A stretch of DNA of 64,000 bases from Siphonodentalium dalli (GCA_032622095.1 CP136066.1:145171559-145235558), one strand, 5' to 3'. Shown: positions 36,361 to 47,848, counted from the first letter of the stretch. The notes: generated from the sequence alone by a model not told the origin. Translations and numbers: made by a program.

Positions 36361-36960
36361 TATACACTTAACGTTGATTCAGTACTTTAATGAAATGATT
36401 TATCTTATTATATGTCCGTGTTCTGTGACATCTAACGGCATGTAAAGTGATATAGACAGGGACCTCGCAAACTATATAACTGCAATGGCTCATGTCACAA
36501 TGATGACAATAGCTCTACGACATCAAACCCGACATGTGACCAAACACACCATAGAGCAGGCCTGAGTACTGCTTCCAAAGAGCTACATTTAAAATATGTC
36601 AATGTACGGGTTGTCTGAATCATAAATTTGAACAATATTAATCAGAACTAGATTTCAAATTCCTGGCGGGAAATTTGGATATCTCCATGTCTCAGACATC
36701 AGACTACCTAGATAAACATATGATGTTTCATAATATAACAATGACAAAGACAGTGGCATATATAATACCCCTTCCCTGACCCCCTTCCAGATGCGACGTC
36801 GACCAAAGTTGCCAATTGTGTTCAACTCAGTATTCTAAATAAAATGGCAAATCAAATAGTGTGATAACTGCTTTCATTTTGACGGAGTTTTGGCGACAAG
36901 CCATTCTAGCCCAATAGTATTAATGTTTGTGGGCTCATAACTTTGCCATGTATCATGCGA
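36361..36960. other. Intronic sequence with no recognised feature
   Basis: I see no motif, repeat partner or credible ORF. Confidence 0.5.
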
Positions 36961-37461
36961 TTAAAGGTACGGTTGGCCTTGGCGGTGGGTATCCTGTGAA
37001 AATATTTACACCCGTCAAAAACCGCCACAAACAGAAAGAACATCAAAATGTAGACAGACTTTGTCCGAAAACAAATAAGAAATATCGCATAAACAGTATG
37101 TTATTGTCATTTGTTTGACCATTGTTATGTAAACAAAAGCATACAAAGTTACTTTTCTGGTGTTTGTTTATATTATGATGGTAAACATAAAGAGCGTTCT
37201 TTGTTGGTGAATTCCTGATATGGAACTATTAAAGAGCGTTTATGCCATTTGTGTGTGATTAGCCAGTAGCATTGTGCTGTCTTCTGAAACACAATCAGGC
37301 TCTTGCTTAGGTAAATATAGTAGGTCTTTGTGATAACATTCTGTTTACGCGATGGTCATGGTATATATGAACGAAACTGCATGCGTTTTAATGTTTTTCT
37401 GTTTACGGTGATTGGAACAAATATGAATATTTTCGACAACTAAGGCCTCACGTGCCTTTAA
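36961..37461. mobile_element. TTAA-flanked MITE, copy 1 (501 bp)
   Basis: Begins TTAA-AGGTACGGTTGGCC and ends GGCCTCACGTGCCT-TTAA. The ends are imperfect inverted repeats (AGGYACG.). It is nearly identical to the copy at 44,416-44,917 along its whole length and shares ends with the composite element at 29,903. There is no ORF of note; the ~60-codon frame in both copies is not conserved in its tail. TTAA targets suggest piggyBac-type mobilisation. Confidence 0.75.
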
Positions 37462-37889
37462 AGAATATTTTTTGCGACTTTGTAATCGCCATCTCTTAGA
37501 GACTTTATATCCTGAGGTGATAATCAGATGGAAATCAAAATTTGGCCATTTTTGACACCCCGACCCCGCGTCTATTGCGCACTTCGCCAAAATGCCCCAT
37601 ATGTTCATCTTAGTATTCTCAAGACAATGGCATATGAAAGAGCAACACAGATCCTTTCATTCTGAAGGCGTTTAATCTTAACCATGGTAATTAGTGATAT
37701 AAGCTGTCTGGTGGGCCCAAATTTTGTTTAGACTTAAGCGGAGTTCGACTTACCACCTTCGACAACCATGTTTATTTAAATGACTTTTCACACAAGCTCA
37801 GTCGGGACCAGTCAATGACTTCGACTTATGTGGGGGTTTTCGAGTTACCGACGTTCGACTTAACGATGTTTTACTGTATTATCATCTAT
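37462..37889. other. Intronic sequence, possible old repeat near 37,725-37,875
   Basis: Variants of GTTCGACTTA recur at about 37,743, 37,851 and (as TTCGACTTAT) 37,810. I find no borders and no other copy in the window. Confidence 0.35.
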
Positions 37890-38707
37890 ATATACATAAC
37901 ATAGTAGGATCTGTCTGTCCGTCTGTCTGTCTGTTCGGATTTTTCTCCCAGACCACTAGACCGATTTCAACCAACTTTGGTTGGTTTGGTGTTAGTTTTT
38001 CAAAATTTTGATTTAAACAAATTTGGTCCACATAGAATGCATCACACTAATTTGTTTTCAGAAAATAAATACTCAAGCTTGTGTGCAAAATGTCCACAAA
38101 ATTTGGTAGAAAAGATGATATTTTCAGATATATCCGGACATTATTGTCTGCTATTCCATAAAAGTAGCACAGTGTGAATCAATTGGTTATTAAACATGTT
38201 ACTTAATCAACTGACAACTAAATGTTCTATTCTAAACAAGCATGACGCACGGTATTATTTACATACTGTACTGGAAGCATTATTACTCAGAAGACACTAG
38301 GGTGGGACGTAGAGTAACGCTCTATTGTCAACTTGAATGTTGTGTCGATCCATGTGTGCCTCCCGACTGCAATTCAAATGGTAGTACCTAAATGTTCGCA
38401 TGCGTATTCAATTCAAAAGAAAAGAGACGAAGACACTATAAGGTGGATTTGGTATAACGCTCTTATGTGTAATTAAATATTAAACAGTGTTACTTTACAC
38501 CTGATAAACACGACGTTGCAAGCTGATCCATCTAATAGAAGAAAAACAAACAGACGCTGTCAGTAACAATACAACATCTGGTTAAGTGTTCCTGATATAT
38601 TTGGTCATTGAAGCGGTCTTTGGTTTTCCTATCTATCCGAAGAAAATAAGTGTCTGCATGAAATATTCAGGAATGATTGTGTTATCTTTGTCACAAAGAA
38701 CGCCAAA

Positions 38708-38953
38708 ATGGTAACAAATTTTAAAATCTATATGTTATTGAGTTGTTGGTACATGACTCTCCTTCGATTTGAAGCAAAGCATTGTCCCCATATCTCCTAT
38801 CTACCAGAATCGTTTCACGTGAATCTCGTCCCATCAAGAACCTGTGAGAAGTTAGCGACACTTGGGAAGCTTGACTGTCTGTTAAAGCAAACCCTACTCG
38901 TCAGTGAGGATTACTGCCAGCAGTCCCCAAGCTGTACGCCCCAGTATAAATAA
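38708..38953 (+). CDS. Possible small secreted cysteine-containing protein, 81 aa (unrecognised)
   Basis: An ATG in good context (CCAAAATGG) opens an 81-codon frame. Residues 1-23 look like a signal peptide or anchor (YMLLSCWYMTLLRF). The rest carries five cysteines (near residues 27, 47, 57, 70 and 76), is not low-complexity and ends at TAA. AATAAA follows at 39,053. I do not recognise the family. The frame lies in intron 1 of the lectin-like gene on the same strand and within a larger repeat element. It could be a retrocopy, a nested gene, an unused exon or chance; the lack of any second copy argues mildly against it being repeat sequence. Confidence 0.3.
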   Translation: MVTNFKIYMLLSCWYMTLLRFEAKHCPHISYLPESFHVNLVPSRTCEKLATLGKLDCLLKQTLLVSEDYCQQSPSCTPQYK

Positions 38954-39052
38954 TGATCGTCTGGTGGAACGTTGTTACACTTTTGTTGTGCCTCATTATA
39001 TTCACATTTTTGTTACTTTAGTACGTATGTTGCCAGTATTTTAATATATTTA

Positions 39053-39058
39053 AATAAA
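39053..39058 (+). terminator. AATAAA polyadenylation-type signal
   Basis: Lies 100 bp after the stop of the 81-aa frame. Such hexamers are common in AT-rich DNA, so it supports that frame only weakly. Confidence 0.3.
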
Positions 39059-39079
39059 GAAAATATAAATAATATTGAG

Positions 39080-39192
39080 GTCCGTATGAGCCAGTGTCCG
39101 TATAAGCCGGGGTCCGTAAGAGCCAGGGTCCGTATCAGCCAGGGTCCGTATCAGCCAGGGTCCGTAAGAGCCAGGGTCCGTATCAGCCGGCA
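39080..39192 (+). repeat. 16-bp minisatellite, 7 units
   Basis: The unit GTCCGTATCAGCCAGG repeats with small changes (TATGAG, TATAAG, TAAGAG variants) seven times. The unit is not a multiple of three, so the repetitive peptide it encodes is incidental. Confidence 0.92.
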
Positions 39193-39194
39193 TT

Positions 39195-40930
39195 CATAGG
39201 ATCACTCCCTGTATACATATTGGCCACACCCATGGCCATATAGCCAATAAATATATACAACTTACATACAACTTGGGAACGTTTCGAAGTTTGACCACAT
39301 AACACGAGTTCTAATTCATAATAACATAATGACGTTCGAATTCAGGATCTCCTGTGATCGTTTTTAAATCCCTCAGAAAACAAGTACCGTCATACATAAC
39401 AGACATGTTTATCCTGAAATCGTGTGACAGAGTTACCCGTTCAAGTGCGTGTGGTCTAGACCTAACCAACATCAGGAAACCAGACGGACGTTATGGTGAA
39501 AAATGCTTTCAAGAGACATCTATCCAGATTTGGAATGGACTACCGTTAAAGATTAGACGTTCAAAAACAACCTCCGAATTTAAGAAAAAACTGAAAACCG
39601 ATCTTTTCAAAAAATGTTTCAATTTATAGATCGTTATTTTTGGAAATCTTATTGCAGTTGTTATTTCAATACACACCGTTGTTAAAGTTATAATTTATTC
39701 TTTTATCTTAATTTTGTTTATAAATCAAACTTTTCATTTTTTACTGAAATTTCAATTTTCTTTAGCTTTAATTTTACAGTAATTTTCGTTAAATTTAATT
39801 TTAAATTATTTTTTTTCTTAACATAGTTAAGTTTTTATTTTTTCTTAATCCATCTTTACAAAATTGTATTTAATAGTAGTAGGCCTATTGTTTGTATTTG
39901 TATAGTGTTATGTGTTTTTATTGTATTTACTTGTAAAGCGCATAGGAACATTATGTAGAATGCGTTTCTTAAATGTTAATAAATAAAAAAATAATACACA
40001 CCCCACCAATGCCTATTATATAATCACTTCAGGTATACATCGACGCCTCACTATTGACCATACATACCTTCTAGGTATAGCAATACAACGCGCAGGACAT
40101 CACCATTGGTCATACAGTCACTCCCTGTATACATTTTCTTCACACCCATGACCATTTACGAAATCAAGATATACATATACACCCCTCGTGACCAAAGCGT
40201 CAATCCAGGTACATGAATACCTCTCCAATTGATTTACCAATACCCACCAGGACCATTCGTACACTCCATGTTTGCATATACACCTCGCCCATGACAATTC
40301 AGCCATTCGATGTATACTCACACACCCCATCCATGATCATACAGCTACTCTCAGTATATATATACATACACCAATGTATACAGCTAAGGCAGAGATGCAT
40401 ATATATCACATATACAACCATGACCACAAGGCCACTTAATATACCAACACGCCGCCAAATACCATCCAGTTATACTCCAGGTATGCATATACACAATCAT
40501 GACAGTACAGTACTACAGTCATTCTGTGTACAGTTATATGCATTACAGCTATATGCATTACACATTACGACCACTCCCTATTTAGTCATGCACACACACA
40601 TGATTATACAGCCAACATATGTATACATATACGCCCATCCATGACAATAGTCACCAATGTACGCCCGTATATCCCAATCATGATCATACAGCCGCTCTAT
40701 ATATACATAAATAACACACACATATGACCATGTAGCTACTATCATTATACCCATACACCAATTCAATAACCATACAAACAATCCTTGTGTAGCAATTCAC
40801 ATCACACATGACCATACAGTCACCCTTCGTATACCTATGCCTCTCACCATGGACACATCACCATTCATGATGATACAATAACTCCCTGTAGAACTATTAA
40901 ACCCCATATATGGACACACATTCACGCACT
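39195..40930 (+). repeat. ~43-bp minisatellite array, second copy, split by a LINE tail
   Basis: The same CACTCCCTGTATACATAT / CACCCATGACCATA theme as at 28,535-29,700. It begins at about 39,205-39,245 and resumes at 39,996-40,930. The split shows the LINE tail landed in an existing array. Confidence 0.75.
39345..39990 (+). pseudogene. 3' end of a non-LTR retrotransposon (LINE ORF2 tail and 3' UTR)
   Basis: The frame at 39,354-39,629 encodes the conserved C-terminal tail of many CR1/L2/Jockey-type polymerases: YITDMF, then RSSACGLDL, YGEKCFQETSIQIWNGLPLKIR and FKKKLKTDLF, then a stop. About 330 bp of AT-rich 3' UTR and a tail AATAAATAAAAAAATAA follow at about 39,979. The element is strongly 5'-truncated, as is usual for target-primed insertion. 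Confidence 0.88.
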
Positions 40931-40984
40931 GGTTGCCACTTTGACATACACCATACATTAAGTTGATTTTGATGCTAATGGTCG

Positions 40985-42100
40985 AGAGTAGCCACATAGT
41001 ATGGTTTCACTCAGTTCCGTTTAGGCCTTCTGCCCATTTCCGTTCAAAAATATGGCTAGAATCCCAATAGACATTTTCGGAAAAATTCCATACTACAGTA
41101 CATCATTTAATTGAATCTGTCGTGTCTCAGAATGTACTGGGACAACGAGAAAGAAACATGTAGTTGCCAGTGGATTAAGTAACATGGTTAGTAACCAAGT
41201 GAGTCGCCATTTTCTACCTCTTGGGAACAGAGAATAATGTTCGGGCTTATGTTAAAAAAAATAAACATTTTTTTTAACCAAATTTGGTTTCCATTTTGGA
41301 AGCCATCTTCAGTGTGAACGCATTTAAGACATCTCAAAACAATAAACACCTTTGATACCAAAGATGGTTTTATTTACTTGAATAAATTGTCCAAACATGA
41401 AAAGTACATTTTTTGCCGATTTTGATGTCAAGTTTGTGATAGAAAAATCCAATATTTCGGGTAATTTCACTGGTTACATTAGTAATACTTAACAAATGTG
41501 CATCAGAAATGTTAGAATTTTATGTATTTAAGGCAGAATGGCCCATATTATTCATCTACCACAACTTGTAAGCGATTACATGGCATGCTGGGCCAATATT
41601 TACAATTTCCCAGGTTTGGTCACATTTTGGCAGCCATTTTCAGACCAAGTGACAATTTTGGTTCCAGTGAGTTGAAATATTTATAAGTAATGGTATGCCT
41701 AAATTAGTGTGCACAGTTCTGTCCATTTCTTGTTAAAATATGACTTGAATCATAATGTTGATTTTTTGTGAAATTTGATACCGAGTTCTGTAAAATGCTA
41801 ACTTTTGAGGGCGCGCAAGGGGCTGGGACCCCATGAATGGCATATTTTATTGGCCCAATCAGTTAATATGCATAATTCAAAAATAATGTCACAATTCTGA
41901 ACCCGTACCATACAGCAGAAAATGATCTAGAAGATATTAGTGAAAACGTCAAATTTTCCTCTTCTAGCTGCCATTTTGATTGCCATCATGGGCGGGAGTT
42001 CAAATTTTACCTTAAAAATGTGGCATTATATCTCACAGAGTCATACTTACTGTATATTCCAAATATTTAAATCGCATATTTTATGGTAAGATTAATTGCG
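40985..42100 (-). repeat. Right arm of inverted-arm element copy 2
   Basis: AACACCTTTGATACCAAAGATGG at 41,344 is the inverse of the region near 27,965 (CTTTGGTAGCAAAGGTGTTTAT). GGAAGCCATCTTCAGTGTGA (41,298) is the inverse of 28,021-28,070. GATCTAGAAGATATTAGTGA (41,924) matches 29,745 in direct orientation. The arm is non-coding. Confidence 0.6.
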
Positions 42101-42309
42101 ACATTTAATAAATTATCCAATCATGAAATACTCTTTAAATTTGGAATTTCAGTATGGCTCCACATCTAATATCAATTAGTATGTGAATATGTACATCTGT
42201 GTAAAGTTTCATGCTTTAGTCGCATATTGAACAATTGCCTTGAAATTGGACTTAATCTATTACACTATATTGTTTTTCCCATCATATAATAATTTTTAAC
42301 CACCTCAGT

Positions 42310-42720
42310 CGCAAATGTCTTTGTTAAACTGTAAGAATTTGTTTTTATACACCCGTTTTGTAAAAACGGAACGTATTATGTTTTTGTCGGTCCATTCTTT
42401 CGCTTTTTTCGAAAATGATAACTTTAGTAAGTCTGAACGTCATGGAATGAAATTTGGTATGTCAGTTTACTTGCCAAAAATACAGGACAAGTTCAAATTT
42501 TGTTTCCGCCCGCCAATTTTTTCCGGAGTTATGGTCCTTGTCGAACTTGCCGATTATTTTTGTTTCTGCGTGATAATTTTTAGTTTTAATTATCTGATTG
42601 TTTTCAAATGTGTTATATGGATTACCCATATGAAAATACAGGTCAAGTTTGAATTTGGGTTCCGTCCGTCAAATTTGGCATATGAATTACACGTTATGAA
42701 ATAACCACATGCGTATTTTG
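42310..42720 (+). repeat. Dispersed repeat-type sequence with a 129-codon chance frame
   Basis: ATGAAATTTGGTATGTCAGT and paired GGACAAGTTCAAATTTTG / AGGTCAAGTTTGAATTTGGG phrases show an internal duplication of ~170 bp and resemble the style of the block at 380-960. The open frame has no domain and follows this duplication, so I treat it as non-coding. Confidence 0.4.
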
Positions 42721-42759
42721 CCTCGCCCTAGCGATGCTCTTTTAAAAAATTACTTTTAC

Positions 42760-44170
42760 CTTTGAATGTCGCCTTCACCTTCCAAGCCTTCCAACCACAT
42801 ATGTGGAAATGTGGAACCTACTGGTTCTTTCATAAACCAGTGCAAACGTTGAGGTAGTGGTTGAATTGCCCATTATAAGAATAATTTAATGTAAAATATC
42901 CAAATAACCCATGATTGGCCATCGTTGCCATGGAAACTCAAATTTACCAAATTGTCCCAATGGGAATTTCCTAAATATTCTAACAAAGTAGGCATTCAGC
43001 AACCCAGTATTCTAAAAGACGTATGTGTTGTAATCAGTTCGCACTAACTGATTTGTTGCATGACAAGTTATGCTGTGAGTTTTGTCTCAACAATCGACTA
43101 TATAAATATCACATGTTATGTCTTGTCGTACATACAAATATTTCATCTTTCAAACTGCTATAGTTTCCAAATCAGTTATCGATATCTTTTTAAATGAACC
43201 TTCCCATGGAGCCTGAATTCCGGAGTTTACAAAATAGTGTTGGTGATCGCTATTTGTAATAAATCATAACCAGGACGGTCGAAAATATGACTACTATAAC
43301 TGACAAAAAATCCTTATTTTTAACAATGACCTTGACCTTTACGTGTGACCTTGACATTTCAAGGTCACCGTGTATATGTGGAAATGTCGGCCACTACAAG
43401 TTTGTCCATAAACCAATGTAAACTTTTAGGTAGTTTTTAATTTATTCACGATAGGCACTATTTAATGTAAAATTTCCAAATACCCGATTATTAGCCATCG
43501 TTGCCATGGAAACTCAAATTTACCAAATTTATCCCAGTAGCATTTTCCAAAATAAAAGATATTATAACAAGGTAGACATTCAACTATCCAGTGTACCAAA
43601 AGACGTCTGTGTTGCAACCAGTTCACAATAACTGACATGTTGCATATGACAAGTGATGCTGTGATGTTTTGTCTCAACAATCGACAACATAAATATCACA
43701 AGTGTATGTGTCTTGTTGTACATAAAAATGTTGTCGCCACATATTTCAAATGAACCTTCCCATGGAGCCTGCAGTCCGGAGTTAACAAATAGTGTTGGGT
43801 ATCGCTATTCGTTATAAACCCTAACCAGGACGGTCGAAAATATGACAGCTATATGATAAAAATCCAGATTTTTAACAATGACCTTGACCTGTATACATGA
43901 CCTTGACATCTCAAGGTCACCATGGATATATGGAAATGTTGGCCATTACAAGTGTTTCCATAAACCAATGTAAACTTTTAGGTAGTTGTTAAATTATTCA
44001 CTATAAGCACTATTTAATGTAAAATTTTCAAATACCCGATTATTAGCCATCGTTGCCATGGAAACACAAATTTATCAAATTTGTCCCAATTAGATTTTTC
44101 TAAAAAAATTATATTCTAATGAAGTACATATTCAGCTATCCAGTAAACTAAAAGTCATTTGTGTTGCAAT
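42760..44170 (+). repeat. ~555-575 bp tandem repeat, about 2.5 units, with X-box palindrome
   Basis: CCATCGTTGCCATGGAAAC recurs at 42,919, 43,495 and 44,047. AGGACGGTCGAAAATATGAC recurs at about 43,272 and 43,825. Each unit carries GTTGCCATGGAAAC (42,924; 43,500; 44,052). Two spacers carry GACCTTGACC...GACCTTGACAT-TCAAGGTCACC (about 43,328-43,368 and 43,882-43,922). The third copy drifts and ends at about 44,170. Confidence 0.8.
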
Positions 44171-44214
44171 TAGTTTGGGGTTGACCCCATTTTTCGGCTA
44201 GATCGCCTGTACTA

Positions 44215-44418
44215 TAACCCTTTCAGTGCCAAGTCCGATTTTTGTATCAACCCATATTTCCTTGATCATTTTTCAAATTTATTGATTATAATAATGTGAT
44301 ACATTGATGGAAAGAGCTCTTTCCATCAATGTATCACATTATTATAATCAATAAATTTGAAAAATGATCAAGGAAATATGGGTTGATACAAAAATCGGAC
44401 TTGGCACTGAAAGGGTTA
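44215..44418. mobile_element. Perfect 204-bp palindrome with no spacer (MITE-like)
   Basis: The two 102-bp arms match base for base around AGAGCTCT at 44,313-44,320. The ends are TAACCCTTTCAGTGCC and its complement, finishing GGGTTAA; the CCCTTT-type end and TTAA recall piggyBac-like MITEs. Its right edge shares the TTAA of the element that starts at 44,416. Perfect arms imply very recent origin or active correction between arms. Assembly artefact should be excluded. Confidence 0.9.
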
Positions 44419-44917
44419 AAGGTACGGTTGGCCTTGGCGGTGGGTATCCTGTGAAAATATTTCCACCCGTCAAAAACCGCCACAAACAGAAAGAACAACA
44501 AAATGTAGGCAGACTTTGTCCGTATACAAATAAGAAATATCGCATAAACAGTATGTTATTGTCATATTTTTTACCATTGTTATGTAAACAAAAGCATAAA
44601 AAGTTACTTTTCTGGTGTTTGTTTATATTATGATGGTAAACATAAAGAGCGTTCTTTGTGGGTGAATTCCTGATATGGAACGAATAAAGAGCGTTTATGC
44701 CATTTGTGTGTGATTAGCCAGCAGCATTGTGTTGTCTTCTGTAACACAATCAGGCTCTTGCTTAGGTAAAATATAGTAAATCTTTATGATAACATGCTGT
44801 TTACGCGATGGTCATGGTATATATGAACGAAACTGTATGCGTTTTAATGTTTTTCTGTTTACGGTGATTGGAACAAATATGAATATTTTCGACAACTAAG
44901 GCCTCACGTGCCTTTAA
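44416..44917. mobile_element. TTAA-flanked MITE, copy 2 (502 bp)
   Basis: TTAA-AGGTACGGTTGGCC to CCTCACGTGCCT-TTAA, nearly identical to 36,961-37,461 and in the same orientation. It abuts the perfect palindrome, with which it shares one TTAA. Confidence 0.75.
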
Positions 44918-45894
44918 ACAATACATTTATAGGACTAAATTGAAGCCAATTAACTTATCGCTAAATGTTTTCCTCAAAGAGTTGAATTATACATACCATT
45001 GTGAGAAGTATACCGCACGATGTCAACCAATACAAGAATATTCGAAAAACTGGTTCCTTTGAGAAAAGGCCATACAGGTTCAGAATTATGTAATAAAGTG
45101 TAAGTGTTAGTCTATATAAATATATAGGTATGTCGGATTTTTGGCTAGTTTGTTAGCGTTGTATATTGTCATATCGAATCGAGTGGACAATGAAAGCGCA
45201 TGTGATATTATATTTACTATAATGGCGATCAAAGAGACCTGGTTTATATCAAGCAAAGTGGCCGCCACGATTGACGCCATCTTGTCTGGAGTCTATGTGG
45301 CCACTTTTTTCTTGTTAACAAGTGAAAACAATTATAGGAGACCTTAAGGAGGAACATTAGTCGCGTGAAATTGAGTCCTGGGGGTGCAAGGGTCCACCAA
45401 TATCTCCTGGACTAAATATGTTTTCACCGACCAATGAAGTGATAGAGCGGCCTCTTTGAATGCTATAATTTACACCAATAAAACTACCTCAAACTAAATA
45501 AAAACTTATAAACCCCATATCGGTAGAAATTAAACAAGCGATTGATTGGACATATTGAAAGCATATTCATTCGTGATTATAAATTGACAATCTCCGGTTT
45601 CGTCTGCTTTGAACGTCGCTCTGTGGATCACTTGCATCAACCAACCTAATTAACTTATATCTCAACAAAAAACAAGGAATACTTATTTCGATGTGAGACA
45701 TTTTGTCGCCACGTTAGAGCTAATTATGACCTAGATTCCGGACCATGGTTACGCGCGCGCCGCGTGTATACTGTCCTAGATATTCTAGATAGCTGTGGGT
45801 GCTGACATTAACATGGGCATATAATATATGATCTTGAGCGCGTTACCATTTCTGACTATGGTTTTCTAGTATTCCTTTGTTTCACTATCTCCAG
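44918..45894 (+). other. Distal part of intron 1; mostly no recognised feature
   Basis: GTGGCCGCCACGATTGACGCCATCTTGTCTGGA (45,257-45,289) resembles the 31,390 repeat family. The rest shows no repeat partner or domain. A pyrimidine-rich tract leads to the acceptor CCAG at 45,891-45,894. Confidence 0.45.
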
Positions 45895-46083
45895 ACGAAG
45901 CATGTCCGTTGTATCGAGGCTATGCTTACAAACCAGCACCATTGAACATCTGCTACAAGATCCACAAATCAGTCGATACATGGGCGCAAGCACGTGATGC
46001 CTGTGAAAACGAGGGAGGACATCTGGTGGTAACTGACGAACCCACAAGGTTTGAGTACATAGCGGACGTCATTTATGAAGTGT
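45895..46083 (+). CDS. Exon 2: N-terminal half of the C-type lectin-like domain
   Basis: 189 nt, phase 1 at both ends, between CTCCAG and GTAAGT. It adds residues 96-158. C99 and C115 (CPLYRGY...NICYK) are the extra pair of a long-form CTLD. W125-A-x-A-x3-A-C132 with GGHLV at 136-140 is the conserved first helix and strand. C132 should pair with C231 in exon 3. The fit of phase and domain with exons 1 and 3 makes this exon secure. Confidence 0.88.
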
Positions 46084-46089
46084 GTAAGT
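46084..46089 (+). promoter_or_regulatory. Splice donor, intron 2
   Basis: GTAAGT after GAAGTGT; phase 1. Joining to the acceptor at 47,848 creates a Tyr codon and keeps the CTLD in frame. Confidence 0.8.
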
Positions 46090-47848
46090 ATGAATATCGG
46101 CAATGATGAGGCTAGATGGTCTTCGGTCTAACTTAAAGTTACCACTGCCAACCAACCATTCAAATCAATTTATCAAACCAACTAAAAGTTCCATTTACAT
46201 CCCCGCCCAAGTTGGCATTTCCATCAAACTGATACCTCACCGTTTCCAATTGACTGGAAATGTGTCAAGCCCTATGGTTGAAACGTTTCCAGCTGATTGA
46301 AAATACTAGTATATTCGAATCTTTCTCTTAAAAAGACAAATTTTAAATGATGGTTTGCAAAATTAAACTACTAAAACTATCCAACTGTTGAAAATGGTGG
46401 CTTATGTCTTGATGAGACACATACTCCACCCCAGTCGCAAAGTTGCTGCATATTGGTACGATCCGTGTATATTGAATGTTGTCCGTTCGTCCTATCGCAT
46501 GGCATATATGTATAACTCCCCTGAATCAAGTATTGGGTATATGGGTTGTTTTCCGTTATTCTACACATAATTTGCTTGCAAATGGCAGCAAGATATCTCA
46601 CATCGAGGTGAGTATTCGTTGATTTCGTCACCTATATAAATAACTTAATCAAAAACGATAGCGAATGGGCTGTAACAATTGTTTGCACGTTTACTGTGAA
46701 TACCGTCCACATGCATAAACATATGACTCTTGAGAAGATACAAGTTTTCAAATGACTTCTGTTACCATTTATCGGGGTTGTGAAATGTGAACGCCAGACC
46801 ACATTAACACAATTCTGTTCGATACCCCGTGTTTGAAGTACTCGAGATTGGTCGTGATAGCTCATGATCCTAAGATAAGATAAGATAAGATACGTTTTAA
46901 TGGTCTTTAAGACAAATATTGGTGAAGGACAACCTACATGTATAGATAAAAAATAAACAGGAATACATGATGTATATGTGATATACATGTAACAAGTAAC
47001 AGAGAAATTGTAAAGATGTAGAATATCACATTATTTGATTTATCACTGGACATAGGTCACCTGCGGAAGGATGTGATGTACCACATGGTGCATCACAACT
47101 TCCGCAGTTGACCGATGTCCAGCATGAGTATGGCGTGTATACAGGGTATGAGACTGTAAAGGAGTTGTCCGACACTAACAGGTGACCAAAAAACCATCGG
47201 GAATAGCATAAGAAAACAATCCTAAGTACATTTATTTCCATCATGGTCCCCAATAGATTCAAGCCACATGAGAGACCGGAACACACCCATACGCTTCCTA
47301 CCATCACAAACCACTGCAAGGATCAAAAATATATAATGTTTTATTTAACAAATGAAATACATACGGTCAGATGAAATTAAAGTCCGCGATAGGTGACAGT
47401 GAGCTAAACAGCAAGTATTCCACTAGAAGTAAAAAAAAACACTGGAGAGATATATCGGATAAAATAGAATAAAATAGGAATCCTAATTGGGTACTCATAG
47501 CTCATTATCCTAATTGGGTACTGATAGCTGCTTTGAAACATATAGAAAAGACCGAATGTTGAAATTGCCATGCGCGATATCTTGTTATCATTGTTGAAAA
47601 ATTATGACGTATAGGTTCCGGGACTGGAAAATAAGTGCTGATTTTTATGGCTGCCTGTCCACATTAGAATCTGGATAATAACTCAAAACCTGAGAAAAAT
47701 GTCAGTGTTATTGTTATCTGACTTCGCGCCATTACTATCAAACACATTTCTACTAGGTGCTAAACAAGCTGATATAATTAAATTTAATTGAGGCTGTACT
47801 AATGTGATATTTGGGGACGACATGATGACGATGTGTGTTTTTTTACAG
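46090..47848 (+). other. Intron 2 of the lectin-like gene
   Basis: Holds a short AAGAT/GATAA iteration at 46,870-46,893 and a small duplication of TCCTAATTGGGTACT (47,480 and 47,508). It ends in the pyrimidine tract and acceptor TTTTTTTACAG at 47,838-47,848. No additional exon is required by the protein. Confidence 0.6.

Larger units (their letters stand above)
37890..42100 (+). mobile_element. Inverted-arm element with minisatellite core, copy 2 (interrupted)
   Basis: The left arm at about 37,970-38,260 shares AAACATGTTACTTAATCAAC with copy 1 (28,168). The right arm at about 40,985-42,060 is its inverse, with GGATTAAGTAACATG at 41,173. The right arm extends to the equivalents of both copy-1 arms, for example CAGAAAATGATCTAGAAGATATTAG at 41,915-41,939. 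The ~43-bp minisatellite lies between. Interruptions are a ~0.8-kb segment with a small ORF, a 16-bp minisatellite and a LINE tail. Confidence 0.55.

Noticed and set aside
39080-39199. Repetitive Arg/Gly/Pro protein segment
   Set aside because: The underlying unit is 16 bp, so the peptide period is an accident of three shifted frames.
47026-47319. 97-codon minus-strand frame with several cysteines
   Set aside because: Lies antisense in intron 2 and has no recognisable domain; the cysteines cluster in an imperfect hairpin sequence.
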